From: Polynucleobacter sp. AP-Elch-400A-B2
GTDB lineage: Bacteria; Pseudomonadota; Gammaproteobacteria; Burkholderiales; Burkholderiaceae
Assembly: GCF_018688355.1 (NCBI RefSeq)
Contig: NZ_CP061317.1
Coordinates: 124,001 to 188,000 of the forward strand
Direction of reading: 5' to 3'
DNA length: 64,000 bases
The notes under the pieces were generated by a model. That model saw only the letters and a list, made by a program, of their open reading frames with translations. It was not told where the DNA came from and searched no databases. Positions 35,504-44,315 of the stretch are shown here, one piece after another. Position 1 is the first letter of the stretch, and each line of letters starts with the position of its first letter. Made by a program: the position numbers and the translations under genes.

Positions 35504-36733
35504 ATGAGTAAAGACAACCGCGATTTATTGGTCGGATTAGATATTGGAACCTCCAAGGTGGTTGCTTTGGTTGCTGAATTAGCGCCAGATGGCCAATTTA
35601 ATGTGGTTGGCGTTGGCCAAACTGCATCCAAAGGTTTGAAGAAGGGTGTAGTTGTCAATATTGAAGCTACTGTTCAGTCTATTCAGAAAGCGCTTGAAGA
35701 GGCTGAAGTCATGGCCGACCGCCAGATCGTACAGGTCTTTACGGGTATTGCTGGAAATCACATTGTGAGCTTTAACTCTAGCGGTATGGTGGCAATACGC
35801 GATAAAGAAGTTAGCGCTGGCGATGTAGAGCGTGTTTTAGAAACTGCCAAAGCAATCAACATTCCAACGGATCAACAAATCCTTCATATTCTTGTTCAAG
35901 AATTCATTATTGATGGACAGGAAGATGTACGCGAGCCAATTGGTATGAGTGGTTTACGTCTGGAAGTAAAAGTACATATTGTTACTGGTGCTGTTAGTGC
36001 CGCACAAAATATTGTGAAGTGTGTGCGTCGTTGTGGCTTGGAGGTAAATGATCTTATTTTGCAGCCCCTAGCTTCTAGCTTAGCTGTATTAACTGAAGAT
36101 GAAAAAGAGTTAGGTGTTGTTTTAGTTGATATTGGTGGTGGTACAACTGATATTGCGATTTATTGCCAGGGTTCTATTCGACATACTGCAGTGATCCCGA
36201 TTGCAGGAGATCAAATTACCAATGACATTGCTATGGCATTGCGTACCCCGACTATTGATGCGGAAGATCTCAAGATTCAATATGGTATTGCTCGCCAAGA
36301 TATGGCCGATCCAGCCACCATGATTGATGTCCCAGGTGTTGGAGATCGTGATCCACGCCCGATGTCAAAGCAAGCTTTAGCTGCCGTAATCGAGCCACGA
36401 GTAGAAGAGTTATTTACCTTAGTTCGAGGCGTTGTGCGTGACTCTGGTTACGAAGATATGGTGTCTTCAGGAATCGTGCTGACTGGTGGCACCTCTTTAA
36501 TGCCGGGAATGGTTGAGCTTGCTGAGCAAGTGTTCTTGCGTCCAGCGCGTATCGGAACCCCCGAGTACCGTGGCCACCTGCATGAGGTTCTACGTAGCCC
36601 CCGTTTTGCTACCAGCATCGGTTTATTAATGGAAGGCCAGGCGCAGTTATTGCGTGGCCGTCGAGTATCACAATCAGGCGCGTTGCAGAGTGTAATTGCG
36701 CGCATGAAGGAATGGTTCGCAGGAAATTTTTAA
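35504..36733 (+). CDS. ftsA: Cell division protein FtsA
   Basis: An actin-like protein that tethers FtsZ to the membrane. It has 409 residues, with GLDIGTSKVVALV at the start, VDIGGGTTDIAIY for nucleotide binding, LTGGTSLMPGM, and a C-terminal amphipathic helix (ARMKEWFAGNF) that would insert into the membrane. An in-frame ATG at 35498 exists; AGGA is better spaced for 35504. The gap to ftsZ is 45 bases and may carry an extra promoter, though none is convincing. Confidence 0.97.
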   Translation: MSKDNRDLLVGLDIGTSKVVALVAELAPDGQFNVVGVGQTASKGLKKGVVVNIEATVQSIQKALEEAEVMADRQIVQVFTGIAGNHIVSFNSSGMVAIRDKEVSAGDVERVLETAKAINIPTDQQILHILVQEFIIDGQEDVREPIGMSGLRLEVKVHIVTGAVSAAQNIVKCVRRCGLEVNDLILQPLASSLAVLTEDEKELGVVLVDIGGGTTDIAIYCQGSIRHTAVIPIAGDQITNDIAMALRTPTIDAEDLKIQYGIARQDMADPATMIDVPGVGDRDPRPMSKQALAAVIEPRVEELFTLVRGVVRDSGYEDMVSSGIVLTGGTSLMPGMVELAEQVFLRPARIGTPEYRGHLHEVLRSPRFATSIGLLMEGQAQLLRGRRVSQSGALQSVIARMKEWFAGNF

Positions 36734-36778
36734 GTTTTTCGTCGTCGTCAATGTAGTACTTATTACCTAGGAGGGTAT

Positions 36779-38119
36779 ATGGAATTTGAAATGTTAGATC
36801 AGGAAATAGCCGGCAAAACCATTATTAAAGTGGTTGGAGTTGGCGGTGCAGGTGGTAACGCAGTTCAGCACATGATTCGTCGCGGTGTTAACGGCGTAGA
36901 GTTTATTTGCATGAACACCGATGCTGGCGCTTTACAGCGTTCTGAGGCATCTGTGAATTTGCAACTAGGCTCTAGCGGACTCGGTGCTGGCGCAAAACCT
37001 GAAATCGGTGCAGCTTCAGCTGAAGAAGCGCGAGCACGTATTGCAGATACATTGCAAGGCGCACATATGGTGTTTATTACCGCCGGTATGGGGGGTGGCA
37101 CGGGAACTGGTGCAGCGCCAATCGTTGCTCAAGTTGCTAAAGAGATGGGTATTTTGACTGTTGGTGTAATTAGCAAGCCATTTGACTTTGAAGGCGTTAA
37201 GCGTCTCAAGGTTGCGGAGAATGGTGCTATCGAGCTCGAAGCATATGTTGATTCATTGATCGTAGTTCTCAATGAAAAGCTCTTTGAAGTCATGGGTGAA
37301 GATGCAGAGTTTGATAAGGCATTCGCCTGTGCTGATGATGTATTGCATAACGCTGTTTCAGGTATTGCAGAAATCATTAACGTGCAAGGTTTGATCAACG
37401 TCGACTTTGAGGACGTAAAAACAGTCATGGGTGAACAAGGCAAGGCAATGATGGGAACTGCAACAGTTTCTGGCATGGATCGTGCACGCTTAGCTGCTGA
37501 GGCTGCAGTTGCTTCACCACTACTCGAGGGCGTTGATTTGTCTGGTGCACGTGGTGTGCTGGTCAACATTACTGCTAGCCGTTCATTGAAATTGTCTGAG
37601 ACTCGCGAAGTTATGGCCGCAATTCGTGGCTATGCTGCAGATGACGCTACTGTAATCTTCGGTACTGTGTATGACGAAAGCCTGGGTGATGCATTGCGCG
37701 TCACTGTTGTCGCTACTGGTCTGAATAATCCACAAGCACGCCAGCATCATCAACCGGAAGTAGTTTGGAGACAAGCTACTGGTACGCATGATGCGATGCC
37801 AACCATGGCTGATTTAAATAGCTTTGCACCAGCAAGTGCTTCAGCAGCAATGAGTAAAGTCAATCTTGACTCAGCTTTGAGCACGAGCGCAGGCTTGGCA
37901 ATGACAGGTGCGGGAAGCGCTCCTTCGATTGCTACTCAACCAACAGCTAGCGGTGTTGATTACAGTCAATATGATTTGCCACGTGTATTCCGCAGTTCAC
38001 GGGAAGCTACACCAGCTCCTACATTAGGTGCTGATAGCTCGCCACAGGCTAAAACCATGCTTGATAAAGGTGCTGATTACTACGAAATCCCGGCTTTTTT
38101 ACGTAAGCAAGCAGACTAA
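36779..38119 (+). CDS. ftsZ: Cell division protein FtsZ
   Basis: The tubulin-like GTPase that forms the Z ring. It has 446 residues, with GVGGAGGNA at 20-28, the tubulin signature GGGTGTGAAP at about 105-114, and a conserved C-terminal peptide (YEIPAFLRKQAD, 435-446) for FtsA/ZipA/ZapD binding. A variable Ala/Ser-rich linker occupies about 325-430. A strong AGGAGG ribosome site precedes it. ZapD, a known FtsZ bundler, is encoded at 45598. Confidence 0.98.
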   Translation: MEFEMLDQEIAGKTIIKVVGVGGAGGNAVQHMIRRGVNGVEFICMNTDAGALQRSEASVNLQLGSSGLGAGAKPEIGAASAEEARARIADTLQGAHMVFITAGMGGGTGTGAAPIVAQVAKEMGILTVGVISKPFDFEGVKRLKVAENGAIELEAYVDSLIVVLNEKLFEVMGEDAEFDKAFACADDVLHNAVSGIAEIINVQGLINVDFEDVKTVMGEQGKAMMGTATVSGMDRARLAAEAAVASPLLEGVDLSGARGVLVNITASRSLKLSETREVMAAIRGYAADDATVIFGTVYDESLGDALRVTVVATGLNNPQARQHHQPEVVWRQATGTHDAMPTMADLNSFAPASASAAMSKVNLDSALSTSAGLAMTGAGSAPSIATQPTASGVDYSQYDLPRVFRSSREATPAPTLGADSSPQAKTMLDKGADYYEIPAFLRKQAD

Positions 38120-38149
38120 ACCACTGCTCAATACAATAGGTTGTGCAGA

Positions 38150-38200
38150 ATGCCAGCGCGGCGCCCCTCCGGACGACGAATCCCGCGCTAGCGTTGGCAT
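38150..38200. repeat. GC-rich stem-loop between ftsZ and the peroxiredoxin gene
   Basis: The outer stem TGCCA (38151-38155) pairs with TGGCA (38195-38199), and the inner stem GCGCGG (38156-38161) pairs with CCGCGC (38183-38188), leaving a 6-base bulge. An alternative 7-bp pairing is GCCAGCG with CGTTGGC. The segment is far richer in GC than its surroundings. No T run follows, so it is not a simple intrinsic terminator. Confidence 0.5.
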
Positions 38201-38230
38201 ACTCATGACAACTATTTAATTGGAGAATTT

Positions 38231-38731
38231 ATGATTGCAGTCGGACAAAAGTTACCAAACGCTACTCTTTATGAGTTTTTAGATGAAGCTAGTGAGGGTT
38301 GCGCTATTGGACCAAACGCATTTGAAGTTGAAAAACTCACTGCCGGTAAAAAGATTGTGATCTTTGCTTTGCCTGGTGCATTCACACCAACTTGTTCAGC
38401 AAAGCATGTTCCAAGCTATGTTGAGCACTTCGATGCAATCAAAGCAAAAGGTGTTGATGAAATTTGGTGTATTTCAGTAAATGATCCATTTGTAATGGGT
38501 GCTTGGGGACGAGATCAAAAAGTTGGTAAAAAGATTCGCATGTTAGGTGATGGTAGCGCTGAATTTACTAAGAAACTTGGCCTAGAGCTAGATTTGATTG
38601 CTCGCGGTTTGGGTGTTCGTTCAGATCGCTACGCCATGATTGTTGAAGATGGTGTTGTTACAACCTTGGATCGTGAAGCGCCTGGCAAATTTGAAGTGAG
38701 CGATGCCGCTTCAATCTTGAAAAAACTTTAA
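38231..38731 (+). CDS. Peroxiredoxin, Prx5/type II family
   Basis: A thiol peroxidase of 166 residues. The peroxidatic Cys55 sits in PGAFTPTCSAKH (48-59), with the catalytic Thr upstream and the conserved Arg in the GLGVRSDRYAMI region. Two other Cys (24 and 80) could be resolving residues. It reduces peroxides with glutathione or thioredoxin; no glutaredoxin domain is fused. A GGAG site lies seven bases before the ATG. It sits between ftsZ and lpxC, a position empty in E. coli. Confidence 0.93.
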   Translation: MIAVGQKLPNATLYEFLDEASEGCAIGPNAFEVEKLTAGKKIVIFALPGAFTPTCSAKHVPSYVEHFDAIKAKGVDEIWCISVNDPFVMGAWGRDQKVGKKIRMLGDGSAEFTKKLGLELDLIARGLGVRSDRYAMIVEDGVVTTLDREAPGKFEVSDAASILKKL

Positions 38732-38758
38732 TCAATCATTCCTGAATTTAGATAAATC

Positions 38759-39673
38759 ATGATGAAGCAACGCACAATCGCCACCCCGATTAGAACCGTG
38801 GGTATTGGTTTGCACTCTGGGCGTAAGGTGACTTTATCTATTAAGCCTGCGCCGGTAAATTCAGGAATTGCATTTGTTCGTGTAGATACCCCAGAGCAAT
38901 CGGTTGTACCGGCCACTGCTCTGGCGGTTTGTGATACCCGCCTGGCCTCGGTAATACAAAAAGATGGCGTGCGTATTTCCACGGTGGAGCATTTACTTTC
39001 AGCTTGTGCAGGTTTAGGACTTGATAATTTATTAATTGAGCTTGATGGTGAAGAAGTGCCCATCATGGATGGTAGTGCAGCTTCATTTCTGTTTTTGATG
39101 GAGTCAGCTGGTATTGCAGAGCAAGAAGCACCAAGACAGTTTGTGGTGATTAAAAAATCTGTAGAAGTGAAGGATGGCGATAAGCTTGCGCGCCTAGAGC
39201 CTTTCTTTGGTTTTAAGTTAGATTTCACAATCGACTTTAAACATCCGGCAGTAGATAAGACTGGTCAGCGCTTTGTTGTGGACTTTGCAGAACATGCCTA
39301 TCGAAGTGAGATTGGACGTGCTCGCACTTTTGGTTTTGCTCATGAGGTTGAGGCCTTGCGAGAGATGGGATTGGCGCGTGGCGGAAGTTTAGATAACGCG
39401 ATTGTGCTCGATGAGCATCGCATCCTGAATAATGAAGAGTTACGTTATGAAGATGAGTTTGTGCGCCATAAAATTTTGGACGCCATTGGCGACCTGTATT
39501 TAGTTGGACATCCGATTGTGGGTTCCTATGTTGCTGAAAAATCAGGACACGCCTTAAATAACGCGCTCTTGCGTAAGCTTTTGGAAGATCCTAGTGCTTA
39601 TGAAATTAGCAGTTTTCAAGAAAATAAGGCTCCCTCAGCCTATTCCAAAGAGAGTCAACCCCTCTTTTTCTAG
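38759..39673 (+). CDS. lpxC: UDP-3-O-acyl-N-acetylglucosamine deacetylase
   Basis: The first committed step of lipid A synthesis, a zinc deacetylase. It has 304 residues. Zinc ligand His78 is in STVEHLLSA; the other His and Asp ligands are in HKILDAIGDLYL, and the catalytic His is in the GHPIVG stretch. The start is ATGATG at 38759. LpxC abundance is proteolytically controlled in enterics, but no such degron can be read here. It closes the plus-strand run that began at mraZ. Confidence 0.97.
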   Translation: MMKQRTIATPIRTVGIGLHSGRKVTLSIKPAPVNSGIAFVRVDTPEQSVVPATALAVCDTRLASVIQKDGVRISTVEHLLSACAGLGLDNLLIELDGEEVPIMDGSAASFLFLMESAGIAEQEAPRQFVVIKKSVEVKDGDKLARLEPFFGFKLDFTIDFKHPAVDKTGQRFVVDFAEHAYRSEIGRARTFGFAHEVEALREMGLARGGSLDNAIVLDEHRILNNEELRYEDEFVRHKILDAIGDLYLVGHPIVGSYVAEKSGHALNNALLRKLLEDPSAYEISSFQENKAPSAYSKESQPLFF

Positions 39674-39675
39674 GT

Positions 39676-40179
39676 TTATTTAGGCTTGCTCTGGAGTAGG
39701 CGTTCAACCGCCTTGCGTAGCTCCGAATCCGGTGCCAATCTATCCAACAATGATTCCCAAGAAGCCCTTGCAACTGCATTAAAGCCTCTGGGTTTTTGAT
39801 TGGTTTGGAGTCTCTCCCGGGGCTGGATTTCCCAGGTGGGTGGCGCTGGCTTAAGGCGTACCTTAATGCTAGCGCAGACGACACCTTTTTTAGCTAACTC
39901 ATTGATTAAACTAGGTAAAACTTGCTGAAGGCGGGTTGCAATACTCGCCCCGTTTACCATTAAAAAAAGCTCATTTTGAGCTCCAGAACGCCATCCGGCC
40001 TCAATTTTCGGCGCTAAGTTATCTAAATCTAATTCGAATAAGGCTGCTTTCAGGGCAATTTTGAGTTTGGCCAGATCTTCGGTTTTGGCCAAAATTCCGC
40101 CCAAGCCCTCTGACTCGCGCAAATACTCCAACCACTCATGGGCGGCTTTCGTACGGATAGGTTTGGGAGCAAAGTTCAT
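39676..40179 (-). CDS. dciA: DUF721/DciA-family protein (candidate replicative helicase loader)
   Basis: From ATG 40179 the protein has 167 residues. The N-terminal domain (about 1-100) fits DUF721: LREHEGL-like SEGLGGILAKTEDLAKLK, LAPKIEAGWRSGAQNELFLMVNGASIATRLQQVLPSLINEL. The basic C-terminal half looks disordered until a final helix. DciA proteins help load DnaB in bacteria lacking DnaC/DnaI. Its place between lpxC and secA is where E. coli has secM. The frame opens at a TTG at 40209. Family assignment is by resemblance, not by search. Confidence 0.75.
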   Translation of the reverse strand: MNFAPKPIRTKAAHEWLEYLRESEGLGGILAKTEDLAKLKIALKAALFELDLDNLAPKIEAGWRSGAQNELFLMVNGASIATRLQQVLPSLINELAKKGVVCASIKVRLKPAPPTWEIQPRERLQTNQKPRGFNAVARASWESLLDRLAPDSELRKAVERLLQSKPK

Positions 40180-40233
40180 ATAAAAAGAGGGTGCGGGTGA
40201 TAAACTCAAGGTCTTAATTTACTTCAATTTCCC

Positions 40234-42999
40234 ATGGTAATCGGTCTTCTTAAAACCCTGGTTGGCAGTCGTAACGACCGCCTCTTAAAACAGTATCGCA
40301 AAGTAGTTGCCAAAGTTAGTGCTTTCGAGCCTAGCATGCAAGCTTTGGATGATGCCGCACTGCAAGCAAAAACTGCTGAGTTCAAGTCACGTTTAGCTGC
40401 GGGTGAATCATTGGATGATATTGCTCCAGAAGCTTTCGCTGTAGTTCGTGAAGCAAGTACACGCGTGATGAAGATGCGCCATTTTGATGCGCAGATGATG
40501 GGTGGTCTCGCATTACATCAAGGCAAGATTGCTGAAATGGGCACTGGAGAAGGTAAGACCTTAACAGCTACGCTTCCCGTATATCTGAATGCTCTCACTG
40601 GCAAGGGTGTCCACGTCATTACAGTGAATGATTATTTGGCTCAGCGTGATGCTGAGTGGATGTCAACGCTTTATAACTTCTTAGGCATGAAAGTGGGTGT
40701 GAATCTATCTCAAATGGATCACACCACCAAGCAAGAAGCTTATGCGGCTGACATTACTTACGGAACTAACAACGAATTTGGTTTTGACTACCTTCGCGAC
40801 AATATGGTGCAAGACTTGGGTCAGCGTGTTCAGCGTGGCCTAGCTTATGCAATTGTTGACGAAGTAGATTCTATTTTGATTGATGAGGCACGTACCCCAT
40901 TAATCATTTCGGGTCAGGCCGAAGATCACACTGATTTGTATATCAAGATCAATGCACTGCCTGCCTATTTAGAGCGCCAAATTGGTGAAGAGAAAGCAGA
41001 TGGTACTGGTGTTGAAAAGCCAGGCGACTACTGGGTTGATGAAAAGTCCCATCAAGTCTATTTAACAGAGCGCGGCCATGACAAGGCTGAAACAGTCTTG
41101 GTTGAGATTGGCGCTTTGAACGATGGTGGCTCTTTATATTCCCCGCAAAATATTACTTTGATGCATCACGTTTACGCAGCATTGCGTGCTCATACTTTGT
41201 ACAACCGCGATCAGCAATATGTTGTTCAAAATAATGAAGTCATCATTGTTGATGAGTTCACGGGACGCTTAATGCAGGGTCGTCGTTGGTCTGATGGTTT
41301 ACATCAAGCTGTAGAGGCAAAAGAAGGTGTGCAGATTCAGAATGAGAATCAGACGCTAGCCACGATCACTTTCCAGAACTACTTCCGTATGTACGGCAAG
41401 CTGGCCGGTATGACTGGTACTGCCGATACTGAAGCTTATGAGTTCAAGGAAATCTATAGTCTTGAGACTGTAGTCATTCCTCCAAATCGGATTAGCCAAA
41501 GGAAAGATCGCCAAGATCAGATCTATAAGACATCGCGCGAGCGTTACGACGCAGTGATTAAGGATATTGAGGATTGCTATAAGCGTGGTCAACCTGTCTT
41601 AGTGGGTACAACTTCGATTGAGAACTCAGAACTCATTGCGGGCTTGTTAGGTCAACGTCAACTACCCCATCAAGTTTTGAATGCGAAACAGCATGCTCGC
41701 GAAGCCGAGATTATTGCGCAAGCTGGTAGACCTAAGATGATTACTATTGCTACGAATATGGCGGGTCGTGGAACGGATATCGTTTTAGGTGGAAACGTTG
41801 GTAAACAATCTTCTTTGATCGAAGCGGATGCCGGTCTACCTGATGTAGAAAAAGCAGCCAAGATTAAGACTTTGCAGGACGAATGGCAAAGCTTGCATGA
41901 TCAAGTATTAGTTGCTGGCGGTTTGCATATTATTGGTACAGAGCGCCACGAGAGTCGTCGTATCGATAATCAGCTTCGCGGTCGTGCTGGTCGTCAGGGT
42001 GACCCAGGATCTTCTCGTTTTTATCTTTCTTTAGATGATTCGCTTTTGCGCATTTTTGCTGGAGACCGTCTACGTGCAGTCATGGATCGCCTCAAGATGC
42101 CGGATGGCGAGCCGATTGAAGCAGGCATGGTAACTCGCTCCATTGAGTCTGCTCAGCGCAAGGTCGAAGGTCGCAACTTTGATATTCGTAAGCAATTGCT
42201 AGAATACGACGACGTTGCTAATGATCAGCGTAAAGAAACTTATCGCCTCAGAAATGAAGTCCTCGAAAGCGCCGATGTTGGTGAGCTGATTGCTAACTTG
42301 CGCGAAGATGTATTGCGTGGCATTTGTGCTCTATACATTCCTTTGGAGTCTATGGAAGAGCAGTGGGACTTAGTTGGCCTTGAGAATGCATTGGCTAGCG
42401 ACTGGAGCTTAACGGTTGATCTGAAAAATTGGGTTGAAAATGCTGCATCCATGGACGATGAGCAAATTGTTGATCGCGTACTGGCGGCCGCATTAGAAAC
42501 TTATGATGCAAAAGTAGAGCTCTCTGGACGCACATCTTTCGCTGGGTTTGAACGCTCAGTTTTACTCTACAGTTTAGATACCCATTGGCGTGAACACTTA
42601 GCTGCTTTAGACCATTTGCGCCAAGGCATCCATTTACGTGGTTACGCTCAAAAGGATCCAAAGCAGGAGTACCGTCGCGAAGCATTTGAGCTCTATGGTG
42701 AGTTACTCAATGTCATCAAGAATGATGTTGTGAAGAGCATCATGACAGTACAGATTCGTAGTGCCAGTGAGTTAGATGAGGCCGCAGAGTCAATCAATGA
42801 GGATTTAGCCAAACTCTCAGATGTACAGTATCAACATGCTGATGCGGATCTTGAGTTAGCTGGGTCGACTGGCGATCGTGGTGCAGCTATTGCAATAGCT
42901 CCAGCGCCATTACGCGCTGGTCCTAAGGTGGGTCGTAATGATCCTTGCACCTGCGGAAGTGGTAAGAAGTATAAGAACTGCTGCGGCGCATTAAGTTAA
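40234..42999 (+). CDS. secA: Protein translocase ATPase SecA
   Basis: The motor of Sec export, 921 residues. Walker A GTGEGKT is at 103-109, the DEAD-box stretch IVDEVDSILIDEARTPLIISG follows, then the preprotein cross-linking domain (about 228-375), NBD2 with NMAGRGTDIVLGGN and QLRGRAGRQGDPG, and the C-terminal zinc tail with Cys905, Cys907, Cys916 and Cys917, which binds SecB. The length equals E. coli SecA within 20 residues. It is divergent from dciA; no SecM-like arrest peptide is visible upstream. Confidence 0.98.
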   Translation: MVIGLLKTLVGSRNDRLLKQYRKVVAKVSAFEPSMQALDDAALQAKTAEFKSRLAAGESLDDIAPEAFAVVREASTRVMKMRHFDAQMMGGLALHQGKIAEMGTGEGKTLTATLPVYLNALTGKGVHVITVNDYLAQRDAEWMSTLYNFLGMKVGVNLSQMDHTTKQEAYAADITYGTNNEFGFDYLRDNMVQDLGQRVQRGLAYAIVDEVDSILIDEARTPLIISGQAEDHTDLYIKINALPAYLERQIGEEKADGTGVEKPGDYWVDEKSHQVYLTERGHDKAETVLVEIGALNDGGSLYSPQNITLMHHVYAALRAHTLYNRDQQYVVQNNEVIIVDEFTGRLMQGRRWSDGLHQAVEAKEGVQIQNENQTLATITFQNYFRMYGKLAGMTGTADTEAYEFKEIYSLETVVIPPNRISQRKDRQDQIYKTSRERYDAVIKDIEDCYKRGQPVLVGTTSIENSELIAGLLGQRQLPHQVLNAKQHAREAEIIAQAGRPKMITIATNMAGRGTDIVLGGNVGKQSSLIEADAGLPDVEKAAKIKTLQDEWQSLHDQVLVAGGLHIIGTERHESRRIDNQLRGRAGRQGDPGSSRFYLSLDDSLLRIFAGDRLRAVMDRLKMPDGEPIEAGMVTRSIESAQRKVEGRNFDIRKQLLEYDDVANDQRKETYRLRNEVLESADVGELIANLREDVLRGICALYIPLESMEEQWDLVGLENALASDWSLTVDLKNWVENAASMDDEQIVDRVLAAALETYDAKVELSGRTSFAGFERSVLLYSLDTHWREHLAALDHLRQGIHLRGYAQKDPKQEYRREAFELYGELLNVIKNDVVKSIMTVQIRSASELDEAAESINEDLAKLSDVQYQHADADLELAGSTGDRGAAIAIAPAPLRAGPKVGRNDPCTCGSGKKYKNCCGALS

Positions 43000-43016
43000 A
43001 TCAATTGGGATTAAAA

Positions 43017-43040
43017 AGAGTTGCCAGACCCGGCAGCTCT
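43017..43040 (-). terminator. Hairpin after secA with a T tract only on the minus strand
   Basis: AGAGTTGCC (43017-43025) and GGCAGCTCT (43032-43040) form a 9-bp stem with one G-T pair. Read on the minus strand it is followed by CTTTTTAATCC, the layout of an intrinsic terminator, although no gene is known on that strand here. Read on the plus strand there is no T tract. It lies between the secA stop and the argJ start. Confidence 0.35.
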
Positions 43041-43068
43041 ACAATGCCTCATCTACAATTGTCAAATC

Positions 43069-44304
43069 ATGACAGTTAACTTACCAATCCCCCAAAAAGA
43101 CCTACTAAAGCCTGTTAAAGGTTTTCAGATGGGCATCTCTGAAGCTGGAATTAAAAAAGCCAATCGCAAGGATTTATTAGTAATGACCTTGGCCCCTGGT
43201 TCACAAGTAGCTGGTGTTTTTACCTTAAATCGTTTCTGCGCTGCGCCAGTTCAGGTTTGCCGAGAGCATTTGGCTTTGGATGGTGCAAAGGGCGAGATTC
43301 GGGCGCTGGTGGTGAACACGGGTAATGCCAATGCAGGAACCGGTGAACGGGGTATGCAGGATGCCGCAAGAACTTGTGCCGAGTTAGCAAAAGAGCTTAA
43401 GCTCAACCCAGAACAAATTCTACCGTTTTCAACCGGCGTGATTCTAGAGCCACTTCCAATTGATAAATTGATTTCTGCTTTACCTAAAGCAGTCGCCAAT
43501 CTAGGCGAAGACCATTGGTTTGATGCGGCAGAAGCCATCATGACAACGGATACGCAGCCTAAAGCGACGTCGATGACAGTAGAGACTCAAGCTGGCCCGG
43601 TGACTATTACTGGTATCTGCAAGGGTGCAGGAATGATTCATCCGAATATGGCGACCATGCTGGGATTCATCGCAACTGATGTTGGTTTTGCACCGGGCCT
43701 ACTTACTGCCTTGACTCAAGAGATTGCGGATCAGTCATTTAACGCAATTACGATTGATGGCGATACTTCGACCAATGACTCATTCATCATCATGGCAACT
43801 GGTCAATCAGCCGTGCAAATTAAATCAAGGGATGATGTTAGTTATGGCGTAGTTAGGACTGCATTAATTGATCTTGCGCGTAAGCTTGCTCAAATGATTG
43901 TGAGAGACGGTGAGGGCGCAACAAAATTTATTACGATTGATGTGCAAGGTGGCAAGACTAAAGAAGAGTGTCGCTTGGTAGCAGAGGCAATTGCCCACTC
44001 ACCTTTAGTAAAGACTGCCTTCTTTGCGAGCGATCCTAACTTAGGCCGTATCCTTGCTGCGATTGGCTATGCTGGCATTACGGATCTTGACGTGAGCCAA
44101 GTGCAAATGTGGCTTGGAGATGTGTGGGTTGCAAAGAATGGTGGCCGCAATCCTGATTACCAAGAGGTCGATGGTCAGAGGGTAATGCAGGCTCCAGAAA
44201 TTACCATCAAAATTGATTTAGGTCGCGGATCAGCGCAAGAAACAATGTGGACCTGTGACTTATCACATGACTACGTTTCCATTAATGCTGATTACCGCTC
44301 ATAG
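43069..44304 (+). CDS. argJ: Bifunctional glutamate N-acetyltransferase/amino-acid acetyltransferase
   Basis: It transfers acetyl from N-acetylornithine to glutamate (arginine synthesis) and may also use acetyl-CoA. From MTVNLPI it has 411 residues. It self-cleaves in the family before the Thr nucleophile, here Thr196 in HPNMATMLGF, so two subunits are expected. Other signatures are VVNTGNANAGTG and the C-terminal YVSINADYRS. The frame opens at 43021, but ATG 43069 is the family start. Confidence 0.96.
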   Translation: MTVNLPIPQKDLLKPVKGFQMGISEAGIKKANRKDLLVMTLAPGSQVAGVFTLNRFCAAPVQVCREHLALDGAKGEIRALVVNTGNANAGTGERGMQDAARTCAELAKELKLNPEQILPFSTGVILEPLPIDKLISALPKAVANLGEDHWFDAAEAIMTTDTQPKATSMTVETQAGPVTITGICKGAGMIHPNMATMLGFIATDVGFAPGLLTALTQEIADQSFNAITIDGDTSTNDSFIIMATGQSAVQIKSRDDVSYGVVRTALIDLARKLAQMIVRDGEGATKFITIDVQGGKTKEECRLVAEAIAHSPLVKTAFFASDPNLGRILAAIGYAGITDLDVSQVQMWLGDVWVAKNGGRNPDYQEVDGQRVMQAPEITIKIDLGRGSAQETMWTCDLSHDYVSINADYRS

Positions 44305-44315
44305 GAATTCGTGAA

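Noticed and set aside
36865..37569. Long minus-strand ORFs opposite ftsZ
   Set aside because: They are rich in Ser, Thr, Pro and Ala in the pattern expected for the reverse complement of a conserved gene, and ftsZ is certain.
38728..39228. 166-residue minus-strand ORF opposite lpxC
   Set aside because: LpxC is unambiguous on the plus strand and the reverse frame has low-complexity composition with no motif.
42944..42990. SecA C-terminal Cys cluster as a separate zinc-finger gene
   Set aside because: It is in frame with SecA and is the known SecB-binding tail.
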